From contig NZ_CP072350.1 of NCBI RefSeq assembly GCF_018127965.1, positions 1,291,282-1,355,281 of the forward strand: DNA of 64,000 bases, written 5' to 3'. The notes below the pieces were generated by a model. It had not been told where the DNA came from, searched no databases, and saw only the letters and a list, made by a program, of their open reading frames with translations. This DNA is from Prevotella melaninogenica. Lineage in GTDB: Bacteria; Bacteroidota; Bacteroidia; Bacteroidales; Bacteroidaceae. Both the position numbers and the translations under genes were made by a program. Every line of letters starts with the position of its first letter. The first letter of the stretch is position 1. This document shows, one piece after another, positions 37,596 to 46,704 of this stretch.

Positions 37596-38035
37596 GGTTC
37601 TTCCATTAAATACGTAGTTTGAAAATAGAAGCAAGGCTTACTCTTGCATGGTATGACTACGCACAAATTAGATGGTCTTACAAGGGGATAAACAACAAGA
37701 TAAAATACAAATAGCCACGATGTCTATCCGACTTCAACCAACAATATATCCCCACATTACGCTATTTGTTATAAACTCTTTTCATACACCACGACACCAA
37801 CACATGCTCTTTTGGCATCTTAAAGACGCCTAATTGACTTGCTAAAGGTGCCCTTTTGAAGCCTTACTAACGCCCTTTTGAAGTCCAATTAAGCACCTTT
37901 TCTGACGCTACTTTATAACCAACTGACTCTCTGTAGGTTACAAACCTGATTTTTACACGTACTTTTGCCTATATTCATAGAGGTTTTATTCGAAATTATG
38001 TAATGTTTTTTCAAAGCCTTATCCGCCCTTTTGAA
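37596..38035 (+). repeat. ~390-bp intergenic element, copy B, preceded by an ISL3-end-like 15-mer
   Basis: GGTTCTTCCATTAAA at 37596-37610 directly follows the serpin stop. From about 37646 to 38035 the sequence is homologous to copy A, with 22-bp units at 37803, 37825, 37847, 37869 and 37891 in the same order. The tail hairpin has AACC...GGTT. Confidence 0.78.
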
Positions 38036-38143
38036 GTATTAAAATATTTGTCTTCATGAAAACAATTTGGCAATGAGAACACCCTTGAGAAATAATATTA
38101 CTGATAATTACACAACTTCATTGCTTCTTTGTGTTATTTTTAC

Positions 38144-38348
38144 TAACTTTGTGCATTACATATAATGCAGAGAAAACTTAGGTTTAAACCGACATTAGTC
38201 ATGAAAACCTATACATATCGCAGGCAAATAAGCGATTTGACTTAAATAAGCCTAAGATATGGTTTGTGAGGAGTTTAAAACAGTTCTGGATTCTTTGATA
38301 TAAGGCTGTTTAGGAACTTTCTTATTCAAAAATAAAATATTATCTTTG
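38144..38348 (+). promoter_or_regulatory. Leader region of the ABC-F gene: two -7-like elements and a possible leader peptide
   Basis: TAACTTTG (38144-38151) has ATTG 20 bases upstream; a second TATCTTTG is at 38341-38348. Between them an ATG at about 38201 opens a 14-codon frame (MKTYTYRRQISDLT). CTTAGGTTT near 38178 can pair with AAAACCTA or with CCTAAG further down, an arrangement that could act as an attenuator. Confidence 0.35.
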
Positions 38349-38377
38349 CAAAGAACATTTAGGAAAGAAAAAAGAAA

Positions 38378-40390
38378 ATGATATCAATAGACGGACTGAC
38401 GGTGGAATTCGGCGTGAAGCCATTGTTTAAGGATGTTTCATTCGTCATCAATGAACGAGACAGGATAGCCCTGGTGGGAAAGAACGGTGCGGGAAAGTCA
38501 ACGATGCTGAAGATTCTCTGTGGGATGCAGAAGCCTACGAGCGGAGTTGTGTCTGTACCAAACGATACGACAATCGGTTATCTCCCACAGGTGATGAAGC
38601 TTTCTGACGATACGACCGTGAAGGAGGAGACGCGTAAGGCTTTCGCTGACAAAACGAAGATTGAGGAGAGACTCAAGAAGATGGAGCAGGAAATGGCTGA
38701 GCGAACCGACTATGAGAGTGAGGGATACGCTGAGCTGGTAGAACGCTTTACGACTGAGCATGAACGATATATGATGATGGGAGGAGAGAATTATGAGGCT
38801 GAGATAGAGCGTACGCTAACGGGTCTCGGATTCAGCCGTGATGACTTCGACCGCCCTACACGTGAGTTCTCTGGCGGATGGCGTATGCGTATCGAGCTGG
38901 CGAAGATTCTTCTCCGTCGTCCGGACGTACTCCTACTGGATGAGCCAACGAACCACCTCGACATCGAATCTATCCAATGGCTGGAGCAGTTCCTCTCACA
39001 GAGCGCTAAGGCGGTTGTACTTGTGAGCCACGACCGTGCATTCGTCAATAACGTTACAAACCGTACGCTGGAGATAACCTGTGGACACGTGGAGGACTAC
39101 CGTGTGAAGTATGACGAGTATCTCGTCCTCAGAAAAGAACGTCGTGAGCAGCAGCTCCGTGCGTATGAGAACCAACAGAAGGAGATTGCCGATACAAAGG
39201 CGTTCATTGAACGTTTCCGTTATCAGGCTACGAAAGCCGTACAGGTGCAGCAGCGCATCCGCCAGTTGGAGAAGATTGTGCCTATTGAGGTGGATGAAGT
39301 GGACAATTCGGCTATGCGTTTGAAGTTTCCTCCATGTCTGCGCAGTGGAGATTATCCAGTCATTGCAGAGGGATTGGGGAAGACTTATCCAAGTAGACTG
39401 CATAGTGACGGACCGGGTCAGACGGTCTTTGAGGGTGTCGACCTTATTATTAAGCGAGGTGAGAAAGTGGCTTTCGTCGGTAAGAACGGTGAGGGAAAGT
39501 CTACCTTCGTGAAATGTATCATGGGCGAGATTCCTTTTGATGGTACGCTGAAGATAGGTCATAACGTACAAATCGGTTATTTCGCACAGAATCAGGCACA
39601 GCTGTTAGACGAGAATCTTACCATCTACGAGACCATCGACAGAGTTGCCACAGGCGATATGCGCTTGAGGATAAACGACTTGCTCGGTGCCTTTATGTTC
39701 GGTGGAGAGACGTCGGAGAAGTATGTCAAAGTACTTTCGGGAGGTGAGCGTTCACGCTTAGCGATGATTAAGCTATTGCTTGAGCCAGTAAACCTCCTTA
39801 TCCTCGATGAGCCAACGAACCACCTCGACATCGCCTCAAAGGAAGTGCTGAAAGAGGCTATCAAAGCCTTTGACGGTACGGCAATCATCGTGAGTCACGA
39901 CCGCGAGTTCCTCGATGGGTTAGTGAGCAAGGTGTATGAGTTCGGTGGCGGTAAGGTCAGAGAGCATTTAGGGGGTATTTATGATTGGTTGAGGAGCCCC
40001 CTCCAACTCCCCCGAAGGGGGGAGAGTGCAGAGAACCTCTCGCTGGCATCATCAAAACCTAATGATAGCAGAAATGCAACTCCCCTCCCTTCGGAGGGGT
40101 CGGGGGAGGCTTCTGGTGAGGCTTTATCCTACGCTGAACGCAAAGAGCAACAGAAGAAGATTCGTAAGGCTCAGCGTGCTGTAGACGAGTCAGAGGCTAA
40201 GATAGCGAAGTTGGAAGCACGTAAGAGCGAACTCGATGAACTCCTGATGGCTCCCGAGAATGCCTCAAATATGGAACTCGTGACAGAATATACCAACCTT
40301 CAGCGTGAACTCGATGAGGAAAACGAACAATGGATGGTGCTTTCAGAAGAGCTTGAGACATTGAACTTTGAACATTGCCTACATCGGTAA
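38378..40390 (+). CDS. ABC-F family ATPase (ribosome-associated) with repeat-derived in-frame insert
   Basis: The product is 670 residues with no membrane segments. Two ABC domains carry Walker A GKNGAGKST and GKNGEGKST, signatures FSGGWRMRIELAK and LSGGERSRLAMIK, and Walker B LLLDEPTNHLD twice. ABC-F proteins act on the ribosome E site in translation control or drug resistance. After the second ABC domain, ~45 residues (positions ~538-585) are encoded by GC-rich palindromic repeats (39993-40126), ahead of the C-terminal coiled-coil arm (RKAQRAVDESEAKIAKLEARK). The insert keeps frame. The last residues (ETLNFEHC) also come from a repeat. Confidence 0.92.
   Translation: MISIDGLTVEFGVKPLFKDVSFVINERDRIALVGKNGAGKSTMLKILCGMQKPTSGVVSVPNDTTIGYLPQVMKLSDDTTVKEETRKAFADKTKIEERLKKMEQEMAERTDYESEGYAELVERFTTEHERYMMMGGENYEAEIERTLTGLGFSRDDFDRPTREFSGGWRMRIELAKILLRRPDVLLLDEPTNHLDIESIQWLEQFLSQSAKAVVLVSHDRAFVNNVTNRTLEITCGHVEDYRVKYDEYLVLRKERREQQLRAYENQQKEIADTKAFIERFRYQATKAVQVQQRIRQLEKIVPIEVDEVDNSAMRLKFPPCLRSGDYPVIAEGLGKTYPSRLHSDGPGQTVFEGVDLIIKRGEKVAFVGKNGEGKSTFVKCIMGEIPFDGTLKIGHNVQIGYFAQNQAQLLDENLTIYETIDRVATGDMRLRINDLLGAFMFGGETSEKYVKVLSGGERSRLAMIKLLLEPVNLLILDEPTNHLDIASKEVLKEAIKAFDGTAIIVSHDREFLDGLVSKVYEFGGGKVREHLGGIYDWLRSPLQLPRRGESAENLSLASSKPNDSRNATPLPSEGSGEASGEALSYAERKEQQKKIRKAQRAVDESEAKIAKLEARKSELDELLMAPENASNMELVTEYTNLQRELDEENEQWMVLSEELETLNFEHCLHR
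39993..40126. repeat. GC-rich palindromic repeat inside the ABC-F gene
   Basis: Two copies (39993-40031 and 40079-40111) contain CTCCCCCGAAGGGGGGAG and CCCTCCCTTCGGAGGGGTCG. They flank ~45 bases of other sequence and are read as SPLQLPRRGES and [12 protein letters not shown]. Confidence 0.85.
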
Positions 40391-40440
40391 TCATAATTAT
40401 GAATTGTGAATTTTGAATTATGAATTCTAATTGGATTATG
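40389..40440. repeat. AT-rich dispersed repeat between the ABC-F and M13 genes
   Basis: TAATCATAATTATGAATTG and related words; the same family as 33441-33556. The immediately preceding CATTGAACTTTGAACATTG is the reverse complement of the repeat in hemW. Confidence 0.75.
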
Positions 40441-40463
40441 AATTAAACCAAATATTTTTTACT

Positions 40464-42497
40464 ATGCGTATCAAAAAACTTTTACCAATGATGCTCCTTG
40501 CATCTGCTCCCTTTACCGCTATGGCACAGGGTCAGGCAGGTATCAAGGCAGAGAACCTCGACAAGTCGGTACGTCCGGCTGACGATTTCTTCACGTTTGC
40601 CACAGGTGGATGGCAGAAACTCAATCCACTCCCTGGTGCTTTTTCACGCTTCGGATCTTTCGACCAGCTACAGGAAAACAACAACAAGCGTATCAACACA
40701 ATCCTCACTGATTTGCTAAAGAAGCAGGGTAAGGAAGGCTCAATAGAGAGAAAGTTAGGCGACTTCTATAAGCTCGCTATGGACTCAGTGCGCCGCAACA
40801 AGGAAGGCGTGAGTCCTGTTAAGCCTCTGCTCAACGAGATGGAGAATGCAAAGAGTCTGTCTGACCTTCGTAGCCTTCAGCTGAAGTATGCAAGCTTCGG
40901 CTATGGTGTGCCAATGGGCTATTCCTTTGAGGCTGATGAGAAGAATGCGAAGATGAACATCCTCCTTATCTATCAGGACGGACTGAGCCTCGGACAAAAG
41001 GAGTACTATCTTGATAATGATAAGGCTACGACAGACATCCGTAATGCCTTCCGCCAGTTCATTGCTAATATGTTCCGCCTCTACGGATTCTCTGATGCTC
41101 AGGCAGAGGCTAAGCGTGATGCAGTGATGCGTTATGAGACAATGTTGGCTTTGATATCAAAGAGCCGTACGGAACTGCGTGACGTTGAGGCTAACTACAA
41201 CAAGATGACACTCGGTGAGTTTAAGGAGAAGTATCCTAATATCCCACTTGAGCAGTTGGCAAACGCTGAAGGTATTAAGAGCGAGTATATCCAAACAATG
41301 GTTGTATGTCAGCCAGCCTTCCTTGCAGGTGTTGACAAACTGACATCTACAGAGACTGCTGAGGAACTCCGTGCACGTATGGAATGGAACGCAATCCTTG
41401 CTTCAGCTAACTATCTGAGTGATGATGTGCGTGCAGAATACTTCAACTTCTTCAGTAAGACGATGCGTGGTACAAAGGAAGACTATCCTCGTTGGAAGCG
41501 TGCTACACAGCAGGTGGAGAAGCAGATGGGTGAGGCGCTCGGCAGAATCTATTGTGAGCGTTACTTCCCAGCCACAAGCAAGAAGCGTATGGAAGACCTC
41601 ATCAAGAACCTTGAGGTGAGTCTTGCTGAACGTATCAAGGCTCAGGACTGGATGAGTGAGGCTACTAAGAAGGCTGCACTTGAGAAACTCTCTACTTTCT
41701 ATGTGAAGGTGGGTTACCCTAACAAATGGAAGGACTTGAGCCAGCTTACGATTGACCCATCAAAGTCCTATTATGAAAATGTGCAGACCTGCCAGAAGTT
41801 CTGGGCAGAGGATGCTATCAAGGAGAAGGCTGGTAAGCCAGTAGACAAGGATAAGTGGCTGATGACCCCTCAGACGGTGAATGCTTATTATAATCCTACG
41901 ACGAATGAAATCTGTTTCCCTGCAGGTATCCTTCAGTATCCATTCTTCGACCCTAAGGCTGATGATGCCTTTAACTATGGTGCCATCGGTGTGGTAATTG
42001 GTCATGAGATGACACATGGATTCGATGACCAGGGACGCCATTATGACAAGGATGGTAATATGACAGACTGGTGGACAGAAGAGGATGGTAAAAACTTCGA
42101 GGCACGTACGGGTAAGTATGCTGACTTCTTCAGTGCTATCAAGGTATTGCCTGATCTCAATGCAAATGGTAAACTCACATTGGGTGAGAACCTTGCTGAC
42201 CACGGTGGTCTTGAGGTGGCTTTCAATGCTTTTGAGAAGACACCAGAGGCAAAGAAGGGCAAGGTCATTATGGGCTTTACTCCAGAACAACGTTTCTTCA
42301 TCGCTTATGCAGGCGTATGGGCAAACAATATCACTGAGGCTGAAATCCGCAGTCGTGTGAAGAGCGATCCTCACTCTCTTGGCGAGTGGCGTGTGAATGG
42401 TGCTCTACCTCATATCAATGCGTGGTATAAGGCATTCGGTGTGAAGGAGGGTGATAAGCTCTTTATCCCAGAGAATGAGCGTCTGAAGCTTTGGTAA
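40464..42497 (+). CDS. M13-family (neprilysin/PepO-like) metallopeptidase, exported
   Basis: From ATG 40464 the product is 677 residues with a signal peptide ending in AMAQ. The gluzincin site HEMTH is at residues 514-518 (GHEMTHGFDDQGR), with the third ligand in ENLADHGG downstream and the substrate-binding NAYYNP before it. The C-terminus ends in a short tail after RVNGALPHINAWYKAFG. These endopeptidases cut oligopeptides in the periplasm or outside. The in-frame ATG at 40431 lies in the AT-rich repeat and is rejected because it precedes the signal peptide. A long hairpin terminator follows. Confidence 0.92.
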   Translation: MRIKKLLPMMLLASAPFTAMAQGQAGIKAENLDKSVRPADDFFTFATGGWQKLNPLPGAFSRFGSFDQLQENNNKRINTILTDLLKKQGKEGSIERKLGDFYKLAMDSVRRNKEGVSPVKPLLNEMENAKSLSDLRSLQLKYASFGYGVPMGYSFEADEKNAKMNILLIYQDGLSLGQKEYYLDNDKATTDIRNAFRQFIANMFRLYGFSDAQAEAKRDAVMRYETMLALISKSRTELRDVEANYNKMTLGEFKEKYPNIPLEQLANAEGIKSEYIQTMVVCQPAFLAGVDKLTSTETAEELRARMEWNAILASANYLSDDVRAEYFNFFSKTMRGTKEDYPRWKRATQQVEKQMGEALGRIYCERYFPATSKKRMEDLIKNLEVSLAERIKAQDWMSEATKKAALEKLSTFYVKVGYPNKWKDLSQLTIDPSKSYYENVQTCQKFWAEDAIKEKAGKPVDKDKWLMTPQTVNAYYNPTTNEICFPAGILQYPFFDPKADDAFNYGAIGVVIGHEMTHGFDDQGRHYDKDGNMTDWWTEEDGKNFEARTGKYADFFSAIKVLPDLNANGKLTLGENLADHGGLEVAFNAFEKTPEAKKGKVIMGFTPEQRFFIAYAGVWANNITEAEIRSRVKSDPHSLGEWRVNGALPHINAWYKAFGVKEGDKLFIPENERLKLW

Positions 42498-42607
42498 GTG
42501 ATGGGTATTGGGTGATGAGTGTTGGGTGTTAGGTATTGAGGGCTTGACTCTTAGCTGATTATTACACCTATCTTCAGTATTGCCCATACCACTAAATCTA
42601 TAAATTT

Positions 42608-42676
42608 AAAGGCTCAGGGCTAAGCATTTCTGTCAGATTCGATGCTGATAGGAATGTTTAGAGTGAGCCTTTTGTG
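42608..42676 (+). terminator. Long imperfect hairpin after the M13 gene
   Basis: AAAGGCTCA pairs with TGAGCCTTT, then CTAAGCATT with AATGTTTAG, then CAG with CTG, around an 8-base loop; TTTTGTGTTTG follows. Confidence 0.75.
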
Positions 42677-42760
42677 TTTGTTTTGCTATAGGCTTATCAT
42701 TTCAGTTAGGATATGTGTGCCCCTTATCCTATTTCTATTCATACTTTTATATAGGTAAGA

Positions 42761-42792
42761 CTTGTAGAATCTGTTATTAATTACTATCTTTG
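42761..42792 (+). promoter_or_regulatory. Promoter for metA
   Basis: CTTG at 42761-42764, 20-base spacer, TATCTTTG at 42785-42792. The leader is about 65 bases; I see no SAM riboswitch in it. Confidence 0.65.
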
Positions 42793-42864
42793 TAACTTAT
42801 TTAAAGGAGAGAAAAAGAAGGGTCGTATGCTTGTATGACCCTATAAAGATAAAGGAAACAGGAT

Positions 42865-43752
42865 ATGCCATTAAGATTGCCCGACGGACTTCCCGCTATT
42901 GATATACTGAAGCGTGAGAATATCAACATAGAAGATATGCTTGCTAAAGAGGATGATAAGCGTCCACTCCGCATTGTCATACTCAATCTTATGCCGTTCA
43001 AGGCTACGACTGAGACTGATTTCATACGTATTCTTTCCAATAGTCCACTATTGTTGGATATCAGCTTTCTGAAGCTCAAGAGTCATACTTCCAGACATAC
43101 GCCTGTGGAACATATCAACCGTTTCTATCATACGCTTGAAGAACTCAGTAGGGAGAAGATTGATGGTTTGATAGTCACCGGTGCCCCTGTCGAGGGAATA
43201 CCTTTCGAGGAGGTAGACTATTGGACAGAACTACAGGAGATATTCAATTGGGCACGTGAGAATGTACGTTCAACGCTTTACATCTGTTGGGCGGCACAGG
43301 CAGGGCTCTATCATTTCTATGATATTCCAAAATATCCTTTGCCTAAGAAGATGTTTGGTATCTTCCCTACGATTCCTTTAAAACCCGAACAGCCTCTCTT
43401 CCGTGGCTTTGATGATGTCTTCCGTATGCCTCAGAGCCGTCATACTGAGGTAAGGCGTGAGGACATTGAGCAGGTTAACGACCTCGAAATCATTGCTGAA
43501 TCGGAGGAGAGTGGAGTATCTATCGTAAGGTCACGTAGTAGACATGAGTTCTTTATCACTGGTCATTTGGAGTATGCCCCCAACACACTCGACGCAGAAT
43601 ATCACCGTGACCTTGGTAAGCGTGACGATGTTGAAGTCCCAAAGTATTATTACCGTGAGGATAATCCAACGAAAGGTCCGCTTGTCACTTGGCGTTCACA
43701 CGCTAATCTACTGTTTATGAATTGGGTAAATTGGGTGTTAGGTGGTAAATGA
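42865..43752 (+). CDS. metA: Homoserine O-acyltransferase (MetA family), methionine biosynthesis
   Basis: MetA acylates homoserine with succinyl- or acetyl-CoA, the first committed step to methionine. The 295-residue length is standard. Visible motifs are MPLRLPDGLPAIDILKREN at the start, NLMPFKATTETDFIRIL, the nucleophile in LYICWAAQAGLYHFY (Cys141) and FFITGHLEYAP with the catalytic His and Glu. Acyl-donor choice cannot be settled from motifs alone, so the product may be an O-acetyl- or O-succinyltransferase. It has its own promoter and is followed by the minisatellite. Confidence 0.95.
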   Translation: MPLRLPDGLPAIDILKRENINIEDMLAKEDDKRPLRIVILNLMPFKATTETDFIRILSNSPLLLDISFLKLKSHTSRHTPVEHINRFYHTLEELSREKIDGLIVTGAPVEGIPFEEVDYWTELQEIFNWARENVRSTLYICWAAQAGLYHFYDIPKYPLPKKMFGIFPTIPLKPEQPLFRGFDDVFRMPQSRHTEVRREDIEQVNDLEIIAESEESGVSIVRSRSRHEFFITGHLEYAPNTLDAEYHRDLGKRDDVEVPKYYYREDNPTKGPLVTWRSHANLLFMNWVNWVLGGK

Positions 43753-43787
43753 TAGGTGGTGATGAATGGTTGTTTTGCTTAGCATCT

Positions 43788-43985
43788 ATCACTCAAACAA
43801 AATGTAATCATCATCACCCAACAATTAACACTCATCACTCACCATCCTATAAACACTTCATCAACACCCAACAATTAACACCCATCACCCAACAATTAAC
43901 ACTCATCACTCACCACCCTATAAACACTTCATCAACACCCAACACCCATCACCCAACAATATGCAATCATCAACACCCAACACTC
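43788..43985. repeat. CAACACCCATCACCC-type minisatellite, copy 2
   Basis: A ~90-bp unit (AATTAACACTCATCACTCAC, CTATAAACACTTCATC) is present twice in tandem, followed by shorter words. The block runs into the start of the U32 gene and encodes its first ~14 residues. Confidence 0.85.
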
Positions 43986-46048
43986 AACACCCAACACCCA
44001 TCACAATCGAACTCCTTGCTCCAGCCAAGAACCTTGAATGTGGAATGGCAGCTATTGAACACGGAGCAGATGCCGTATATATCGGTGCTTCCCGATTCGG
44101 AGCACGTCAGTCTGCAGGCAATAGTGTGGAGGATATCGGCAAGCTATGCGAGTATGCTCACCGCTATGGTGCCACGGTTCACGTGACTATCAATACGATT
44201 ATCTATAACGATGAGTTTGAAGAGACACTTGCTTTGGTACGTGAATTAGTGGACGTTGGTGTAGATGCCTTCCTCCTGCAGGATATGGGCTTGATGAGTA
44301 AGGTAAGGGAGATTGTGCCTGATACGGTAGCTCTCCACGCCAGTACACAATGTGATACACGCACATGGGAGAAGGCTCAATGGCTGAGTCAGCAGGGGTT
44401 TGACCGTGTCGTACTTGCTCGCGAACTGTCTGCTGAAGAGATAAATAATATTCATAAGCGTTTACCGGAACTTGAGTTGGAAGCCTTTGTACATGGAGCT
44501 TTGTGCGTTAGTTACAGTGGTGTATGTTATGTATCACAGTATAGTTTTGGGCGATCAGCCAATCGTGGTGCGTGTGCACAGTTCTGTCGACTGGCGTTTG
44601 ATTTGAAAGATTCAGACGGAAAGACCATCGAACACCAGCGCCATCTTCTCTCATTGAAGGATATGAGTCAGATTGATAACCTCGAAACGCTTATGCGTTC
44701 GGGGGCTTGTGCCTTTAAGATAGAGGGAAGATTGAAGGATATAAACTATGTGAAGAATGTCGTTTCGGCTTATAGTAAGCGTATTGACGAGATTATCAGT
44801 AAGCATCCGGGCGAGTTCCGTCGTGCTTCTTTGGGACGTGTGCGCTATTCGTTTACACCCGATTTGAAGAAGACTTTCAACCGCGGTTATACGAATTACT
44901 TCCTCAAGGGTAGACAGGCAGATATCTTCTCACCCGATACCCCTAAGGCATTGGGCGAGTTTGTTGGTCGTGTAAAGGAGATAAGACGAGATAGTTTTAA
45001 CGTGTCAAGTACTGCGAACTTTGCGAATGGTGACGGACTCTGTTTCCTATCACGTGACGCTGACAGTCAGTCGACACGTTTGGAAGGATTCCGCGTGAAC
45101 CGTGCTGTTGGTAATAGACTCTATCCTTTTAAGATGCCAAGAGGCTTAAAGCCAGGTATGGGACTGTATCGTAATCAGGACCAAGCATTTGATAAGGAGT
45201 TAAGTGGGAAAACTGCTGAACGTAAAATAGCGATTAAGATGTGGTTTGGGACCTCCCCCAACCCCTCCAAAGGAAGGGAGTGCCTAACGGATAGTCGTGG
45301 GACAATATGGGCAAAAGCAGAGGTGATAGGCAGGGCTAATCCAAATCAAACATCTAACGAACGAATATCCAACGAGCATCCCGTTAAGCTCTCCCCTTCC
45401 CTTGGAGAGGCTGGGGAAGGTCTCCAACTTGCCCAAAAGCCTCAACGTGATAACATCATACGTCAGCTCACTAAGTTGGGCAATACGGTATATGAATGCT
45501 CTGAGGTAGAGATAGTTGACGAGGCTGATAAGTACTTCATCCCAAGAAGTATCCTTGCTGAACTTCGCCGTATGGTGGTAGAGGAACTTGATAAGCAGAT
45601 ACTGAATATGCAGCGTGTGACGATTCATCGGAAATCGGTGGATAAGGCGTCCGACCATAAACCACATATTTCGATGGTGAATCCATCCCAATATCAGCAG
45701 TTACCTTATCTATATAACATCTCTAATGATGCTGCGCGCAAGTTCTATGAACAGCAAGGATTACCCAAAGCCGAACCAGCTTTTGAGATTCAATATCCTA
45801 CAGGTGCCACCAATGGTTCTGACTCATCAAACAAGGCATTCTCTATCAAGGGAGATAAAGAAGCGGTTTCTCACTTGTTGATGCAGTGCCGTCATTGCAT
45901 TCGTTATTCGCTCGGCTATTGTGTGAAACGTGGTGGACAGAAACCTACTTGGCGTGAACCGCTCTTCCTCGAACTCCCAGATAAGCGTCGTTTCCGCTTA
46001 GAATTTGACTGTAAGAACTGTCAGATGAATGTGTGCAACGTTACGTAA
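43961..46048 (+). CDS. U32-family peptidase-like protein (RlhA/collagenase-like) with repeat-derived inserts
   Basis: The product is 695 residues. The N-terminal U32 domain has LLAPAKNLECGMAAIEHGADAVYIG, HASTQCD, the signature EAFVHGALCVSYSGVCYVSQY and the cysteine cluster (NRGACAQFCR, later CRHCIRYSLGYCVKRGG and CKNCQMNVC). Long U32 proteins of this type include RlhA, which hydroxylates 23S rRNA; whether this one modifies RNA or acts as a peptidase is open. The first ~14 residues (SSTPNTQHPTP) are translated minisatellite. Residues ~430-490 (SPNPSKGREC, LSPSLGEAGEG) come from GC-rich repeats at 45249-45426, in frame. Confidence 0.87.
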   Translation: MQSSTPNTQHPTPITIELLAPAKNLECGMAAIEHGADAVYIGASRFGARQSAGNSVEDIGKLCEYAHRYGATVHVTINTIIYNDEFEETLALVRELVDVGVDAFLLQDMGLMSKVREIVPDTVALHASTQCDTRTWEKAQWLSQQGFDRVVLARELSAEEINNIHKRLPELELEAFVHGALCVSYSGVCYVSQYSFGRSANRGACAQFCRLAFDLKDSDGKTIEHQRHLLSLKDMSQIDNLETLMRSGACAFKIEGRLKDINYVKNVVSAYSKRIDEIISKHPGEFRRASLGRVRYSFTPDLKKTFNRGYTNYFLKGRQADIFSPDTPKALGEFVGRVKEIRRDSFNVSSTANFANGDGLCFLSRDADSQSTRLEGFRVNRAVGNRLYPFKMPRGLKPGMGLYRNQDQAFDKELSGKTAERKIAIKMWFGTSPNPSKGRECLTDSRGTIWAKAEVIGRANPNQTSNERISNEHPVKLSPSLGEAGEGLQLAQKPQRDNIIRQLTKLGNTVYECSEVEIVDEADKYFIPRSILAELRRMVVEELDKQILNMQRVTIHRKSVDKASDHKPHISMVNPSQYQQLPYLYNISNDAARKFYEQQGLPKAEPAFEIQYPTGATNGSDSSNKAFSIKGDKEAVSHLLMQCRHCIRYSLGYCVKRGGQKPTWREPLFLELPDKRRFRLEFDCKNCQMNVCNVT
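45249..45426. repeat. GC-rich palindromic repeat inside the U32 gene
   Basis: Copies at about 45251-45284 (ACCTCCCCCAACCCCTCC) and 45387-45425 (CTCTCCCCTTCCCTTGGAG) flank ~100 bases of other inserted sequence. The reading frame is kept. Confidence 0.8.
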
Positions 46049-46077
46049 TTGAAAATCATAACCCATAGTTTATCATC

Positions 46078-46704
46078 ATGATTACGAATAAATGGAATCC
46101 CAAAGGACAAGGACTTGCGCAGACTTCAATAACGAAGAAGACTAACAGCTGTGCTGGTCTACGCTGTGGTATCGTGGGAGGAATCTTCCTCTTACTACTT
46201 AGCTTCTTATTTACAGGTTGTTATCATAAGAAGACTCCTTCGTCTTTCCGCTTGCCAGATAGTATTCAAGAGGCACAGATTTCTCGACGAATAGAAGCAG
46301 AAGGCGACTCCATTTTGAAGGATAAAGATAGTGATGACATAGAATGGAGTGGCACGCGGAGTAAGGTAGACTCCCTGGCTTTTCGTGTAAAACACCATTA
46401 TTCGCAAGGGTTTAACTTTATTGTAACGGCAGATTCATTGATGCTTCTTCGTCAACAACCAGAAGAGGCTGTAAACAAGATGGAAACAGATTCCTTTGCT
46501 GTGAAGAATGGAAAGGAAGTTGTTGTGGCTGATATTCGTATTCTTCCCATTGATAAGCAGGATTCAGTTTGGGTACAGATTGCAACGGAAGACTATGCCT
46601 TTGGCTGGATTCATGAGTCTCGTCTGTTAAAACAAGTAGACCCAGCAGACCCAATTTCGCAGTTTATCTCTACGTTCTCAAACATTCACTTACTCATTTT
46701 TTGA
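46078..46704 (+). CDS. Membrane protein with TM and SH3-like segment, N-terminal part of a frameshifted gene
   Basis: The product is 208 residues: a polar N-terminus, a membrane helix ending in LFTGCYHKK, then a charged segment and a beta-rich SH3-like part (VVVADIRILPIDKQDSVWVQIATEDYAFGWIHESRLLKQ). The frame ends TGA right after a T6 run at 46697-46702. Adding one T would join it in frame to the downstream frame (LLIF then LIVISIM). It is therefore probably the 5' half of one gene. Confidence 0.7.
   Translation: MITNKWNPKGQGLAQTSITKKTNSCAGLRCGIVGGIFLLLLSFLFTGCYHKKTPSSFRLPDSIQEAQISRRIEAEGDSILKDKDSDDIEWSGTRSKVDSLAFRVKHHYSQGFNFIVTADSLMLLRQQPEEAVNKMETDSFAVKNGKEVVVADIRILPIDKQDSVWVQIATEDYAFGWIHESRLLKQVDPADPISQFISTFSNIHLLIF

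Noticed and set aside
38996..39571. Minus-strand frame of 191 codons inside the ABC-F gene
   Set aside because: It is an antisense shadow of conserved Walker motifs.
41760..42374. Minus-strand frame of 204 codons inside the M13 peptidase
   Set aside because: It is a shadow frame opposite the HEMTH region.
43749..44186. Open frame of 145 codons overlapping the start of the U32 gene
   Set aside because: It is translated minisatellite (Thr/His/Pro/Asn-rich) and then an out-of-frame shadow of the U32 gene.
46694..46704. Programmed -1 frameshift in the zinc-ribbon gene
   Set aside because: The phase of the T6 run does not give a standard X-XXY-YYZ heptamer, and no stimulatory hairpin is evident just downstream; simple indel preferred.
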